A stretch of DNA of 64,000 nt from Formivibrio sp. (GCA_031291275.1 JARLJJ010000112.1:1-64000), one strand, 5' to 3'; counted from the first letter of the stretch, positions 8,967-17,794 are shown. A program made the numbers and translations. Notes: generated by a model not told the origin, from the letters alone.

Positions 8967-9638
8967 ATGACTTATTTGTTTGATTTTTCGTTCATCTACG
9001 AATACCACGCGATGCTGCTGCACGGCATCGCCTATACCCTGTACCTGACCGTTGTGGGCGGAACCGTTGGCACCCTGATCGGCATCGCCGGTGCCATTTG
9101 CAGAACCTGGGATATCAAGCCTTTTTCCGGACTGTATCAGTGTTATGTCGAACTCTTTCGCAACACCCCGTTTCTGGTGCAGCTATTCCTGATTTTCTTC
9201 GGATTGCCATCGCTGGGCATCCGGATGAGTGAAGGTCAAGCAGCCATTCTGGCCATCACCTTGAATGTGGGCGCTTACAGCACCGAGATCGTTCGTTCCG
9301 GCCTGCAAGCCACACCCAAAGGCCAGATAGAAGCTGCGCAATCGCTGGCCTTCACCCGCTGGCAGCTGTTTTTCTATGTGATGTTGCGCCCTGCCTTGCG
9401 CAAGGTATGGCCTGCGCTCAGCAGTCAGATCGTCATCACCATGTTGGGCTCTGCCGTGTGTTCGCAAATATCGGCCGAGGAATTGACCTTTGTGGCTAAC
9501 TTCATCCAGTCCCGCAACTTCCGGGCATTTGAAACCTACTTCCTGACCACGGCCATTTACTTTGCCATGGCCTTTTTGATCCGCCAGGCGCTGAATCTGG
9601 TCGGCCGTTACCTGATCGCCCGGAGGCCACTGTCATGA
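8967..9638 (+). CDS. ABC importer permease 1 (HisM/HisQ family)
   Basis: Inner-membrane permease of 223 residues with about five membrane helices. It has the His/Glu/Gln/Arg/opine family N-terminal segment ('MLLHGIAYTLYLTVVGGTVG') and the cytoplasmic EAA loop ('GQIEAAQSLAFTRWQLFFYV') that contacts the ATPase. It overlaps the second permease gene by four nucleotides (ATGA), so the two probably form a heterodimer. Confidence 0.87.
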   Translation: MTYLFDFSFIYEYHAMLLHGIAYTLYLTVVGGTVGTLIGIAGAICRTWDIKPFSGLYQCYVELFRNTPFLVQLFLIFFGLPSLGIRMSEGQAAILAITLNVGAYSTEIVRSGLQATPKGQIEAAQSLAFTRWQLFFYVMLRPALRKVWPALSSQIVITMLGSAVCSQISAEELTFVANFIQSRNFRAFETYFLTTAIYFAMAFLIRQALNLVGRYLIARRPLS

Positions 9639-10291
9639 TGACTTTTACAATGTGGGACATCATCCGCAATCTCCTGGTCGGGGGCGCGCTGACCTTGTTG
9701 CTGTCAGTGGTCGCTTTCCTGCTCGGCGGGATTGCCGGGCTGCTGGTGTTGTTTGCCCGGATTGCCAAACACCGCCCACCGCGCGGCCTGGCACAGATCT
9801 ATATCGAAATTTTCCAGGGCACTCCCCTGCTACTGCAGCTCTTTATCCTGTTTTTCGGCTTTTCGCTCGTCGGGCTGGACGTGCCGGCTTGGCTGGCGGC
9901 CGGCATCGGACTGATGCTGTTTTCCAGCGCCTATCTGGCGGAAATCTGGCGTGGTTGCGTGGAATCGGTGCCACGCGGCCAGTGGGAAGCCAGTGCCAGC
10001 CTGGCATTTAATTATCGCGAGCAAATGTGTCATGTGATCCTGCCGCAAGCCATGCGCATGGCCATTGCCCCGACTGTCGGTTTCGCCGTCCAGGTGGTCA
10101 AAGGCACGGCGGTCACATCCATCATCGGCTTTGCCGAACTCACCAAAACCGGATCGATGATCGCCAACGCCACCTACCAGCCATTCCTGGTTTACAGCCT
10201 GGTTGCCGTTGCTTATTTCCTGCTTTGTTACCCCTTGTCCTGGTATGCCCAGCGTCTGGAAAGGAGACTCTATGCCACTCGTACGAACTAA
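9635..10291 (+). CDS. ABC importer permease 2 (HisM/HisQ family)
   Basis: Second permease of the same importer, 218 residues. Its family hallmarks are 'LLVGGALTLLLSVVAFLLGG', 'FQGTPLLLQLFILFFG' and the EAA loop 'RGQWEASASLAFNYREQMCH'. The stop lies 20 nt inside the ATPase gene, indicating coupled translation. As with permease 1, specificity comes from the binding protein. Confidence 0.87.
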   Translation: MMTFTMWDIIRNLLVGGALTLLLSVVAFLLGGIAGLLVLFARIAKHRPPRGLAQIYIEIFQGTPLLLQLFILFFGFSLVGLDVPAWLAAGIGLMLFSSAYLAEIWRGCVESVPRGQWEASASLAFNYREQMCHVILPQAMRMAIAPTVGFAVQVVKGTAVTSIIGFAELTKTGSMIANATYQPFLVYSLVAVAYFLLCYPLSWYAQRLERRLYATRTN

Positions 10292-11000
10292 CCGTCTGCA
10301 CAAGCACTTTGGCAAAAACCATGTGCTTAAAGGCATCAACCTGGAAGTCGAAGAAGGCGAAGTTGTCGCTATCGTCGGTCGTAGCGGCTCCGGGAAAAGC
10401 ACGCTGCTGCGCGCGTTAAATGGCTTGGAAGCCATTGACGATGGCACCATTGAAGTCGATGGCACGGCACTGGTCGCAGAACAGGGGGACTTGCGCGCAC
10501 TGCGTCAGAAAGTGGGCATGGTCTTCCAGCAGTTCAACCTGTTCCCGCACCTGAGTGCCGGGCAGAATGTCATGCTTGCCCCTCAGATCGTGAAGAGCAC
10601 CAGCAAGCAAGAAGCCGAACAAATCGCGCGCAGCACCCTGACGCGGGTAGGCCTGGAACACAAGTTCGATGCGTTTCCCGATCAGCTATCCGGCGGCCAG
10701 CAACAGCGTGTCGCCATTGCCCGGGCGTTGGCCATGTCGCCCAAGGTACTGCTCTGCGATGAAATCACTTCAGCACTGGATCCGGAACTCGTCAACGAAG
10801 TGTTGATGGTCGTGCGCCAACTCGCGGCGGAAGGGATGACGCTGATCATGGTTACGCACGAAATGCGTTTTGCTCGCGAAGTAGGCGACAAACTGGTTTT
10901 CATGTATGAAGGCCGTATTCATGAATCCGGTGATCCGCAAACCATGTTCGCCAACCCAACAACGCCCGAATTCGCCAATTTCATCAGCTCCCTGGACTGA
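10272..11000 (+). CDS. ABC importer ATP-binding protein (GlnQ/HisP family)
   Basis: Cytoplasmic ATPase of 242 residues. The ATG at 10272 sits behind AAGGAG; a longer frame from 10203 would overlap permease 2 without a ribosome site. Walker A is at residues 36-44 ('GRSGSGKST'), followed by the Q-loop 'VFQQFNLFPHL', the signature 'LSGGQQQR', Walker B 'VLLCDEITSALD' and the H-loop 'MVTHEM'. The family drives uptake of polar amino acids and related compounds. The allantoicase gene begins 7 bp after its stop. Confidence 0.9.
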   Translation: MPLVRTNRLHKHFGKNHVLKGINLEVEEGEVVAIVGRSGSGKSTLLRALNGLEAIDDGTIEVDGTALVAEQGDLRALRQKVGMVFQQFNLFPHLSAGQNVMLAPQIVKSTSKQEAEQIARSTLTRVGLEHKFDAFPDQLSGGQQQRVAIARALAMSPKVLLCDEITSALDPELVNEVLMVVRQLAAEGMTLIMVTHEMRFAREVGDKLVFMYEGRIHESGDPQTMFANPTTPEFANFISSLD

Positions 11001-11007
11001 GATCACG

Positions 11008-12042
11008 ATGACAGTACCCACCAGCAATACACTTTTTGCGGCCCAAGCCGATTTGCCTCGCTGGGCCAGCCAGGGCATCAACCTGGCCGACCCGCGCCTG
11101 GGTGCCGAAGCACAAGTTTGCTCGGACGATTTCTTTGCGCCGATGGCGCGCATGCTCAACCCGGCTCCCGCTTGTTTCATCCCGGGGAAATACGATGACA
11201 ACGGCAAATGGATGGATGGCTGGGAAAGCCGGCGCAAGCGCACAGCCGGCCACGACTGGTGCATCGTGCGCCTGGGCTGCCCCGGCACGATTGCCGGCTT
11301 CGATCTAGACACCAGCTTTTTCACCGGCAACTACCCGCCGGCCGCGACCGTGGAAGGCTGTCCGGCAGATGCCGATCCGGCTGGCGATGTCTGGCTGCCA
11401 TTGACCGGCATGACATCACTCAAGGGCAATCAACACCACCTGCTTGCCGCCACCGGCCAAACAGAAACCGTCTTTTCCCATATCCGCGTCAACATCTATC
11501 CCGACGGCGGCCTGGCGCGTTTGCGCGTCTACGGCAAACCTTCACCCGTCACCTTTACCGCCGGACCGGAAGGATTGGTTGATCTGGCTGCACTGAAGCA
11601 TGGCGGCCGCGCCGTGGCCTGGAACGATGCCCACTTCGGCGTAGCGGCCAATCTGCTGCTGCCGGGTCGAGGCATCGATATGGGCGATGGTTGGGAAACC
11701 CGGCGCCGGCGCGAACCCGGCTACGACTGGTGCATCCTGGCGCTCGGCATTCCCGGCGAAATCGCGCGCATCGAAGTGGATACTGCCCACTTCAAGGGCA
11801 ATTACCCGGACCGCTGCTCGCTGCAGGCCGCCTGGATTCCCGACGCGGACGATGCTGCGCTCATCACCCAAGCGCAATTCTGGTCGCCACTGCTGCCGGA
11901 AAGCCCTTTGAGCGCGGACAGCATCCAGCATTTCGATGCTCTCCCGCTGGGCCGGGTCAGCCATGTCCGCTTCAACCTGCATCCGGATGGCGGTGTTTCG
12001 CGCCTGCGTCTGTGGGGAACGCCTGCAGGAGTGTCGCGGTGA
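11008..12042 (+). CDS. alc: Allantoicase
   Basis: Allantoate amidinohydrolase, which converts allantoate to (S)-ureidoglycolate and urea. The 344-residue protein shows the family's internal duplication. The first repeat contains 'KWMDGWESRRKR', 'HDWCIVRLG' and 'FFTGNYPP'; the second contains 'IDMGDGWETRRRR', 'YDWCILALG' and 'HFKGNYPD'. Each ends with 'HIRVNIYPDGGLARLRV' or 'VRFNLHPDGGVSRLRL'. The ATG at 11008 is chosen because the longer frame would run into the ATPase gene. Its stop overlaps the allA start. No allantoinase is present in the window, so the importer may bring in allantoate itself. Confidence 0.93.
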   Translation: MTVPTSNTLFAAQADLPRWASQGINLADPRLGAEAQVCSDDFFAPMARMLNPAPACFIPGKYDDNGKWMDGWESRRKRTAGHDWCIVRLGCPGTIAGFDLDTSFFTGNYPPAATVEGCPADADPAGDVWLPLTGMTSLKGNQHHLLAATGQTETVFSHIRVNIYPDGGLARLRVYGKPSPVTFTAGPEGLVDLAALKHGGRAVAWNDAHFGVAANLLLPGRGIDMGDGWETRRRREPGYDWCILALGIPGEIARIEVDTAHFKGNYPDRCSLQAAWIPDADDAALITQAQFWSPLLPESPLSADSIQHFDALPLGRVSHVRFNLHPDGGVSRLRLWGTPAGVSR

Positions 12043-12557
12043 TAGAACTGTCAATCGAGACACTCAGCCATGAGGCCTTCGCTCCGTTTGGAGAAGTGAT
12101 CGAAGCCGATCCCCTGCGTACTCAATTCGCCATCAATGCCGGCACCAGCCAGCGCTTCCATGATCTTGCCCGTCTGGATCCGGGAAAAGATGGCAGGTTG
12201 ACCGTCAGCATCTTCCGTTCTCAGCCGCGCGACCTGCCACTCAGCATCACGATGCTGGAACGTCACCCCAAGGGATCGCAAGCCTTCATGCCCCTTTCGG
12301 GAAAACCGTTCCTGGTGGTGGTTGCTCCCGCGGGGGATAAGGTTGATCCACACCAGATCCGCGCCTTTTGGGCACACGGCCAGCAAGGCATCAACTTTAC
12401 GGCGGGCACTTGGCACCACCCGCTGCTGGCATTGCACAGCGAAAGCGATTTTCTGGTCATCGACCGTGCGGATCCCGCGAGTAACTGCGAGGAATATCTG
12501 CTGGAACAACGCTTGTCTTTGAATATGGAATTGCTTGCGGGAGTGAATGCATGCTGA
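12039..12557 (+). CDS. allA: Ureidoglycolate lyase
   Basis: Cleaves ureidoglycolate to glyoxylate and urea, the step after allantoicase. The product is 172 residues, the usual length, with N-terminal 'FAPFGEVIEAD', the cupin core 'FMPLSGKPFLVVVAP', 'INFTAGTWHHPLLAL' with its conserved histidines, and 'DFLVIDR'. The GTG start at 12039 overlaps the allantoicase stop (GTGA), and GCAGGAG lies about 9 nt upstream. Longer frames reaching back into alc are shadows. Its 3' end overlaps lrgA by 7 nt. Confidence 0.92.
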   Translation: MIELSIETLSHEAFAPFGEVIEADPLRTQFAINAGTSQRFHDLARLDPGKDGRLTVSIFRSQPRDLPLSITMLERHPKGSQAFMPLSGKPFLVVVAPAGDKVDPHQIRAFWAHGQQGINFTAGTWHHPLLALHSESDFLVIDRADPASNCEEYLLEQRLSLNMELLAGVNAC

Positions 12558-12907
12558 GCGGTTTTTTGATTTTGCTGTCTTTCTTGCTGGCCGGCGACGT
12601 GGTCGGTTATCTCTTTGCTTTGCCCCTGCCCGGCCCGGTGCTGGGCATGGCACTTTTGCTGGCCTGGTTAGCCTGGCATCGTCGTGCCCCGCCAGAAAAC
12701 CTGCGCGTCGCATCCACCGGCATCCTGCAATACCTCTCGCTGCTGTTCGTGCCAGCCGGCGTCGGTGTCATCCTGCATCTGGAGCGCTTGCAGCGCGAGT
12801 GGCCCGCCATCCTTGGCGCGGTATTGTTCGGCACGCTCATCAGTGTGGGATTGACGGGGCTGCTACTAAAACGAATTCGGACAAAGCGGGAGATGCAGCA
12901 TGATTGA
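12551..12907 (+). CDS. lrgA: CidA/LrgA family membrane protein
   Basis: Small holin-like membrane protein of 118 residues with four predicted helices and the family motif 'LPLPGPVLGMALLL'. It pairs with the LrgB-type protein encoded next. In Gram-positive bacteria these pairs affect lysis and pyruvate transport, and the plant LrgAB fusion PLGG1 moves glycolate and glycerate. Because the gene overlaps allA by 7 nt, and allA produces glyoxylate, I infer transport of a small organic acid here. CidA and LrgA cannot be told apart from sequence alone. Confidence 0.83.
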   Translation: MLSGFLILLSFLLAGDVVGYLFALPLPGPVLGMALLLAWLAWHRRAPPENLRVASTGILQYLSLLFVPAGVGVILHLERLQREWPAILGAVLFGTLISVGLTGLLLKRIRTKREMQHD

Positions 12908-13619
12908 ACGTCTGGGCGGGCTATGGGGGCATCTGCAAGCCCAGCCTGTTTTCTGGTTGCTGCTGACCTTGGGGATTTTCCAGCTCGCAAGCCTGTTGGC
13001 AAAACGTACCAAGGGCTTCCCGCTGGCCAATCCGGTTGGGCTCAGCATTCTGCTGCTGGTACTGATCCTGTACTTCACCAGTACGCCCTATTCGGTCTAT
13101 TTTGCCGGCGGGCAATGGATTCATTTCCTGTTGGCACCGGCCACGGTCGCTTTGGCTGTTCCTCTGTATCTGCAACAGGAACGCATTCGCAGCATGTTGA
13201 TCCCCCTGCTACTGACCCTGACCAGTGGCTCGTTGCTGGCCATTACATCTTCGGTCGGAATCGCCTGGTTATTGGGCGCGAGTCCTTCCAGTCTGTTGTC
13301 TTTGGCCCCCAAATCCGCCACCGCACCCGTGGCCATGGGCATCGTTGAAAAGCTCGGTGGTATTCCGTCACTCACCGCCGCGGTTGTGATTCTGACTGGT
13401 GTGACCGGTGCAGTGGCCGCACCGTGGGTGCTGGATCGCCTGAATATCCGGGAACCGGCCGTACGCGGGTTCTCCATGGGGCTGGTCAGCCATGGCATCG
13501 GTACCGCACGGGCATTTCAGGAAAGCAATGAAACCGGCGCCTTTGCCGGCTTGGGTATGGGACTGAATGCATTGATGACAGCCATCTTGGTGCCATTGCT
13601 ATATCGGCTCTTTTTCTGA
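12900..13619 (+). CDS. lrgB: CidB/LrgB family membrane protein
   Basis: Partner of the preceding LrgA-type protein: 239 residues with many hydrophobic helices. Family segments include 'TPYSVYFAGGQWIHFLLAPATVALAVPLY', here noted only by position (about residues 60-90), 'LAPKSATAPVAMGI' and 'GLVSHGIGTARAFQES'. It overlaps lrgA by 8 nt and is the last gene of the ureide operon before a strong terminator. Same functional inference as for LrgA. Confidence 0.87.
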   Translation: MIERLGGLWGHLQAQPVFWLLLTLGIFQLASLLAKRTKGFPLANPVGLSILLLVLILYFTSTPYSVYFAGGQWIHFLLAPATVALAVPLYLQQERIRSMLIPLLLTLTSGSLLAITSSVGIAWLLGASPSSLLSLAPKSATAPVAMGIVEKLGGIPSLTAAVVILTGVTGAVAAPWVLDRLNIREPAVRGFSMGLVSHGIGTARAFQESNETGAFAGLGMGLNALMTAILVPLLYRLFF

Positions 13620-13651
13620 AATATCGCTTTGCACAGATATTAGGATCGACA

Positions 13652-13687
13652 AAAAAGCCGTGCCGCATTTCTGCGGTACGGCTTTTT
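13652..13687. terminator. Bidirectional terminator between lrgB and hpt
   Basis: AAAAAGCCGTGCCGCA and TGCGGTACGGCTTTTT form a long stem with a four-base loop, flanked by A and T runs on both sides. It can end both the plus-strand ureide operon and the minus-strand hpt transcript. Confidence 0.9.
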
Positions 13688-13719
13688 ATCAAAATTATTC
13701 CAGCGTTGCAGCTATCGGT

Positions 13720-14274
13720 TCAAAGCCCCTTCACCGCAAAAATGGACAGCGTGTTGCGCCAGTAGTCCTGGTAATCCATGCCACAGCCAAACAGGAAACG
13801 GTCCTCAACTTCCAGCCCAACGAAATCTGCCTTGATGCCGGGGGCTTTGCGATTGTGCAATTTATCGATCAGCACCGCGACCAGCACTTCCTTGGCGCCT
13901 TGTTCCTGACAATATTCAACAATGGCTGCCAGCGTATGGCCTTCGTCCAGAATATCGTCGATGACCAGCACAGTGCGGCCGCGCATGTCGCCACGCGGTG
14001 GCACTTTCCACTCGATCTGACCACCACTGGTTTCCATGCGGTAGCGGGTGGCATGCAGATAGGACATCTGCAACGGCAAACGCAGCTTAGGCAGGAGTTG
14101 ACCTGCCAAAATCATGCCGCCGTTGAGCACGGTATAAACAATGGGATTGGAATGACGTAGCTTCTCTGTCATTTCAATGCCCATACGTTCAATCGCAGCC
14201 AGGACTTCTGCCTCGCCATGCAGGCAATCTGCGTTTTCCAGGATAGATTCGATTTGTGGTAATTCCAGAGTCAC
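13720..14274 (-). CDS. hpt: Hypoxanthine-guanine phosphoribosyltransferase
   Basis: Purine salvage enzyme that joins hypoxanthine or guanine to PRPP. The protein is 184 residues, and the PRPP-binding motif 'VLVIDDILDEGHT' is at 102-114. The 'YTVLNGGMILAGQLL' segment and the aromatic 'FGCGMDYQDYWRNT' near the C-terminus are typical of the proteobacterial Hpt branch. It lies 81 bp downstream of apt in the same direction and converges with the ureide operon, so purine degradation and salvage are neighbours here. Confidence 0.88.
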   Translation of the reverse strand: MTLELPQIESILENADCLHGEAEVLAAIERMGIEMTEKLRHSNPIVYTVLNGGMILAGQLLPKLRLPLQMSYLHATRYRMETSGGQIEWKVPPRGDMRGRTVLVIDDILDEGHTLAAIVEYCQEQGAKEVLVAVLIDKLHNRKAPGIKADFVGLEVEDRFLFGCGMDYQDYWRNTLSIFAVKGL

Positions 14275-14355
14275 AGTACCAGTTCCAAAATCAAAAAAAA
14301 CAGGACCAAAAAATACGAGGGCATTATCTGCCCCCGCCTATTGCACATCAATCGC

Positions 14356-14904
14356 TCAATGGCCGTCAAAATTACATACGGTAAACAGTGGAATACCTTG
14401 ATCTCGAATCAATTTTGAACCACCCAGTTCTGGTAAATCCACAATGGCTGCGGCTTCCACAACATTGGCGCCAATACGCGTCAGCAACTTGGCTGCGGCT
14501 ACCATCGTACCGCCAGTGGCGACAAGATCATCAATCAACAAGACCCGATCACCGGACTTGCACGCATCGGTATGCACTTCAACCGTGGCAGAACCATACT
14601 CCAGTTCGTACTCTTCCGTGATCGTCATATAGGGCAGCTTACCCTTCTTGCGCACTGGTGCAAAACCCAGATTCAGTTCATAGGCCACCACCGCGCCCAG
14701 AATAAACCCGCGCGCATCTACGCCGGCCACCAGGTCCAGTTCCTGATCCATGTAGCGATGAACAAAAACATCCACCAATAAACGGAAGGTTTTTTTATCC
14801 TGCAGCAGCGGCGTGATGTCACGGAACATCACCCCGGGCTGAGGCCAATCCGCAACAGTACGGATGCGTTCGCGAATATAGTCGGCGTAGAAAGGCTTTT
14901 CCAT
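14356..14904 (-). CDS. apt: Adenine phosphoribosyltransferase
   Basis: Converts adenine and PRPP to AMP. From the ATG at 14904 the product is 182 residues; a TTG at 14925 is a less likely upstream start. It has N-terminal '[18 protein letters not shown]', the '[10 protein letters not shown]' loop and the PRPP motif '[13 protein letters not shown]' at 121-133. It starts 13 bp after the stop of the purine-permease gene, so import and salvage of adenine are probably co-expressed. Confidence 0.92.
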   Translation of the reverse strand: MEKPFYADYIRERIRTVADWPQPGVMFRDITPLLQDKKTFRLLVDVFVHRYMDQELDLVAGVDARGFILGAVVAYELNLGFAPVRKKGKLPYMTITEEYELEYGSATVEVHTDACKSGDRVLLIDDLVATGGTMVAAAKLLTRIGANVVEAAAIVDLPELGGSKLIRDQGIPLFTVCNFDGH

Positions 14905-14917
14905 GGTGGCTATCAAA

Positions 14918-16210
14918 TTATCCAAAGAAAGCGAACTTTACCAGCCAAAGGGCCGCAATGACGACTACCGCGATCGAAAGATCCTTGAAACGACCAGCCA
15001 GTATCTTGATTCCCACGTAGCTGATAAAGCCAAAAGCAATACCATCGGCAATCGAGAAGGTAAACGGCATCGCCAAAGCGGTCATCACTGCCGGAGCAGA
15101 TTCGGTCAGATCATCCCATTCAATTTCCGCCAGGCCACGCGCCATCAGAACAGCAACATAACAAAGTGCCGGAGCAGTCGCAAAGGCCGGCACTGAACCT
15201 GCCAGCGGTGAAAACAGCAGTGCGGCCAGGAACAGCAAAGCCACCACCAGCGAAGTCAGACCAGTACGGCCACCGACGGCCGTACCGGCAGCGGATTCGA
15301 TGTAAGCAGTAGTCGAAGATGTTCCCATCACGGCACCGGCAGCAATCGCTACGCTGTCTGCCAGCAAGGCTTTCTTCAGACGCGGCAACTTGCCATCTTT
15401 ATCAAGCAGACCAGCACGATGCGATACGCCGATCAGCGTCCCGGTGGTATCAAACAAATCCACAAAAAAGAACACGAACACCACGCCGAGCAGACCCACG
15501 TTCATGGCGCCAGCGATATCCATTTGCATGAAGGTCGGTGCCATTGAAGGAGGCAACGAGGCTACGCCACCGAACTTGGACAATCCAAGGACAATGGACA
15601 GAACAGTCACCGTAAGAATACCGATAATGATCGAACCCGGTACCTTGCGGTATTCCAGAGCCACGATCAGGAAGAAACCCAGAATCGCCAGCAGTGTTTT
15701 CGGATCATGAATGCTGCCCAGCGTTACCAAGGTAGCCGGGGAACCCACAATCACGCCGGCATTTTTCAGCGCGATAATTGCCAGAAACATGCCCACCCCG
15801 GCCGAGATCGCCAGCTTCAACGAATGCGGAATCGCATTGACAATGGCTTCCCGCACTTTAAACAAGCTTACTGCGAGGAAAATGATGCCGGAAATGAACA
15901 CGGCGCCCAGTGCCACTTGCCAGCTGATGCCCATGCCTTTGCACACCGTAAAGGTGAAATAGGCATTCAGGCCCATGCCTGGCGCCAGGGCGATAGGATA
16001 ATTGGCCACCAAGGCCATAATGCCTGTACCCAATGCAGCGGCCAGGCAGGTGGCCACAAACACCGCATTGAAATCCATACCCGTAGTTGACAGGATGGAT
16101 GGATTGACAAAGACGATATAGGCCATCGTCAAGAAAGTGGTAAACCCAGCAATCACCTCGGTTTTAACGTCGGTGCCATGTTCCTTGAGCTTGAACAGCG
16201 TTTCCAGCAT
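14918..16210 (-). CDS. AzgA-family purine base permease
   Basis: Proton-coupled importer of adenine, guanine or hypoxanthine in the AzgA branch of the nucleobase-cation symporter 2 superfamily. It has 430 residues and about 12-14 membrane helices. Diagnostic segments are '[20 protein letters not shown]', '[11 protein letters not shown]', '[14 protein letters not shown]' and '[20 protein letters not shown]'. The ATG at 16210 follows AGGGGAG by 5-6 nt, so the longer frame from 16246 is rejected. It is the first gene of the permease-apt-hpt group. The exact base specificity cannot be read from sequence. Confidence 0.9.
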   Translation of the reverse strand: MLETLFKLKEHGTDVKTEVIAGFTTFLTMAYIVFVNPSILSTTGMDFNAVFVATCLAAALGTGIMALVANYPIALAPGMGLNAYFTFTVCKGMGISWQVALGAVFISGIIFLAVSLFKVREAIVNAIPHSLKLAISAGVGMFLAIIALKNAGVIVGSPATLVTLGSIHDPKTLLAILGFFLIVALEYRKVPGSIIIGILTVTVLSIVLGLSKFGGVASLPPSMAPTFMQMDIAGAMNVGLLGVVFVFFFVDLFDTTGTLIGVSHRAGLLDKDGKLPRLKKALLADSVAIAAGAVMGTSSTTAYIESAAGTAVGGRTGLTSLVVALLFLAALLFSPLAGSVPAFATAPALCYVAVLMARGLAEIEWDDLTESAPAVMTALAMPFTFSIADGIAFGFISYVGIKILAGRFKDLSIAVVVIAALWLVKFAFFG

Positions 16211-16285
16211 TGCGCTCCCCTTTGTTTGAAAAAAGCTGGTCAGCACCTCGCCAACCAGCCAGTTTGACTACTTTTGATTATTTAA

Positions 16286-16858
16286 TTAGCCCTGCATGCC
16301 AACACCCAGCAGTGCAAGTACACCCAGTACGGCAAATATGGCGCTTGCCACAAAACGCACATATCGCAGCAAATGCATGCGCACTGAAATCCAGTTTCCC
16401 AACATCACCGCAGGCACATTCGCCAACATCATGCCAAAGGTCGTCCCCATCACGATCTGCCATAACGGCGAATATTTGAGTGCGAGCGCGACAGTTGCGA
16501 TCTGCGTCTTATCGCCCATTTCTGCAATAAAAAAGGCAATAGCCGTTGCAATGAATGCGCCGTATGGTTTTACCAGCGCCTCATCTTCCTCGAATTTATC
16601 CGGGATTAGCGCCCAGCCCGCAATAGCGATAAACCCCAAGCCCACGATCCAGCGCAACAGGTATGCGGGGATCATATTGGCTGTCCATTGACCGATCCAG
16701 CCCGCGGCAAAGTGATTTAGCACCGTGGACACAAATATTCCGGCAATGATTGGCCATGGTCGTCGAAAACGCGCAGCAAGAATTAACGAAAGCAGTTGGG
16801 TTTTGTCGCCCATTTCGGCAACGGCGACCACCCCGGTAGAAAGCAGAAAAGTATCCAT
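16286..16858 (-). CDS. mneA: UPF0016/GDT1 (TMEM165) family manganese exporter
   Basis: Inner-membrane cation exporter of 190 residues with six predicted helices. It carries two copies of the family signature E-x-G-D-K-T, at residues 15-20 and 113-118, which form the metal path between two inverted halves. The acidic central loop ('DKFEEDEAL') is typical. The yybP-ykoY element just upstream strongly supports Mn2+ export as the function, as shown for MneA in other bacteria. The ATG at 16858 begins the first helix; a longer frame would translate the riboswitch. Confidence 0.9.
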   Translation of the reverse strand: MDTFLLSTGVVAVAEMGDKTQLLSLILAARFRRPWPIIAGIFVSTVLNHFAAGWIGQWTANMIPAYLLRWIVGLGFIAIAGWALIPDKFEEDEALVKPYGAFIATAIAFFIAEMGDKTQIATVALALKYSPLWQIVMGTTFGMMLANVPAVMLGNWISVRMHLLRYVRFVASAIFAVLGVLALLGVGMQG

Positions 16859-16899
16859 GAAAGGCAAGACTCCGGGGCAGGCAACAAGACACGAGGCCG

Positions 16900-17045
16900 T
16901 ACAATGCAGCCCACCCCGTGAGTGCATCGAACGTACCTCGGGTCTTGCCAAACCGATTCAAAACCGGCCGGATACGCCATGGACCTGTGGCCCAAGTATG
17001 TTGACGCACCCCCGCGACACGCGCGGCGACTACTCCCCCGAAGAA
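16900..17045 (-). ncRNA. yybP-ykoY manganese riboswitch
   Basis: Leader of the manganese exporter. Read on the minus strand, it begins with GGGGGAGTAG (17039-17030), continues with GTCAACATACTTGGGCC, and later has GGCAAGACCCGAGGTACG (about 16949-16932). These blocks match the conserved Mn2+-sensing core of the yybP-ykoY class. The stretch between the core and the ATG at 16858 would be the expression platform. Boundaries are approximate. The downstream gene is one of the known targets of this riboswitch. Confidence 0.88.
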
Positions 17046-17094
17046 CAGGAAGGCGGATTGTAGCGATAGCACGCATGCACGGCAATCGCCAGAT

Positions 17095-17580
17095 TCAGGC
17101 GACGGCAAGTTGCCCCTGCATATGCGCCAGCAAGCCCCTGCAAGCATCTTCGATTAGATCGAGCACACGCTCGAAGCCCTCGTCGCCGCCATAGTAGGGA
17201 TCGGGCACTTCTTGTCCACGTGCACGCTCGGAAAAATCCAGGCACAGGTGCAATTTGTGCTTGTATTCCGGCGGGCAACGCTGCTCAAGAATGGCAAGGT
17301 GACTACGATCCATGGCCAAAATCAGGTCGTGGCGCTGAAAATCCTGGGGATCTACTGCACGAGCACGAAGCGTGGACAGATCGTAGCCTCGATGCTTTGC
17401 ATGCTGCATGGCACGGCAGTCAGGAGGTTCGCCGATGTGGTAATCCAATGTCCCGGCTGAATCCACTGCAACCTTGCCGTCCAGCTGGGCTGAATGGATC
17501 AGCTGACGCAAAACACCATCGGCAGTTGGACTGCGACAAATATTGCCGGTACAGACGAACAAAACAGAAAGTTTTTTCAT
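17095..17580 (-). CDS. Low-molecular-weight protein-tyrosine phosphatase
   Basis: Cytoplasmic phosphatase of 161 residues. The P-loop CTGNICRS occupies residues 10-17 (nucleophile Cys10, Arg16), and the general acid is Asp127 in 'DPYYGG'. The length is normal for the stand-alone family. No tyrosine kinase or capsule genes are nearby, so the substrate is unknown. It is transcribed away from rarD, with a 214-bp divergent spacer between them. Confidence 0.9.
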   Translation of the reverse strand: MKKLSVLFVCTGNICRSPTADGVLRQLIHSAQLDGKVAVDSAGTLDYHIGEPPDCRAMQHAKHRGYDLSTLRARAVDPQDFQRHDLILAMDRSHLAILEQRCPPEYKHKLHLCLDFSERARGQEVPDPYYGGDEGFERVLDLIEDACRGLLAHMQGQLAVA

Positions 17581-17794
17581 TTCAGTGTGTTACGTCAAAA
17601 GTGAATAACGAAGGTGCGCCTTGAACAGGACAAATTGGCACGGCTGATTTTTCGGCAGTCTATCACCAATTACGTGATATTTTGTCAGGGTAAGGGATAT
17701 TCCTGACGCCTGTTTGCCAACTTTCTCCCTCAACTGTGTACTGCTTCCGGCGCGGTTCCCGGTTAGACTCCCAGTTTACGCTGTTGGAAATCTC

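Noticed and set aside
7797-9023. A 408-codon minus-strand frame across the GntR and binding-protein genes
   Set aside because: Antisense to two confident genes and spans their boundary. No domain is recognisable.
16596-17147. Minus-strand frame upstream of the manganese exporter
   Set aside because: It would translate the yybP-ykoY RNA element and run through the exporter in another frame.
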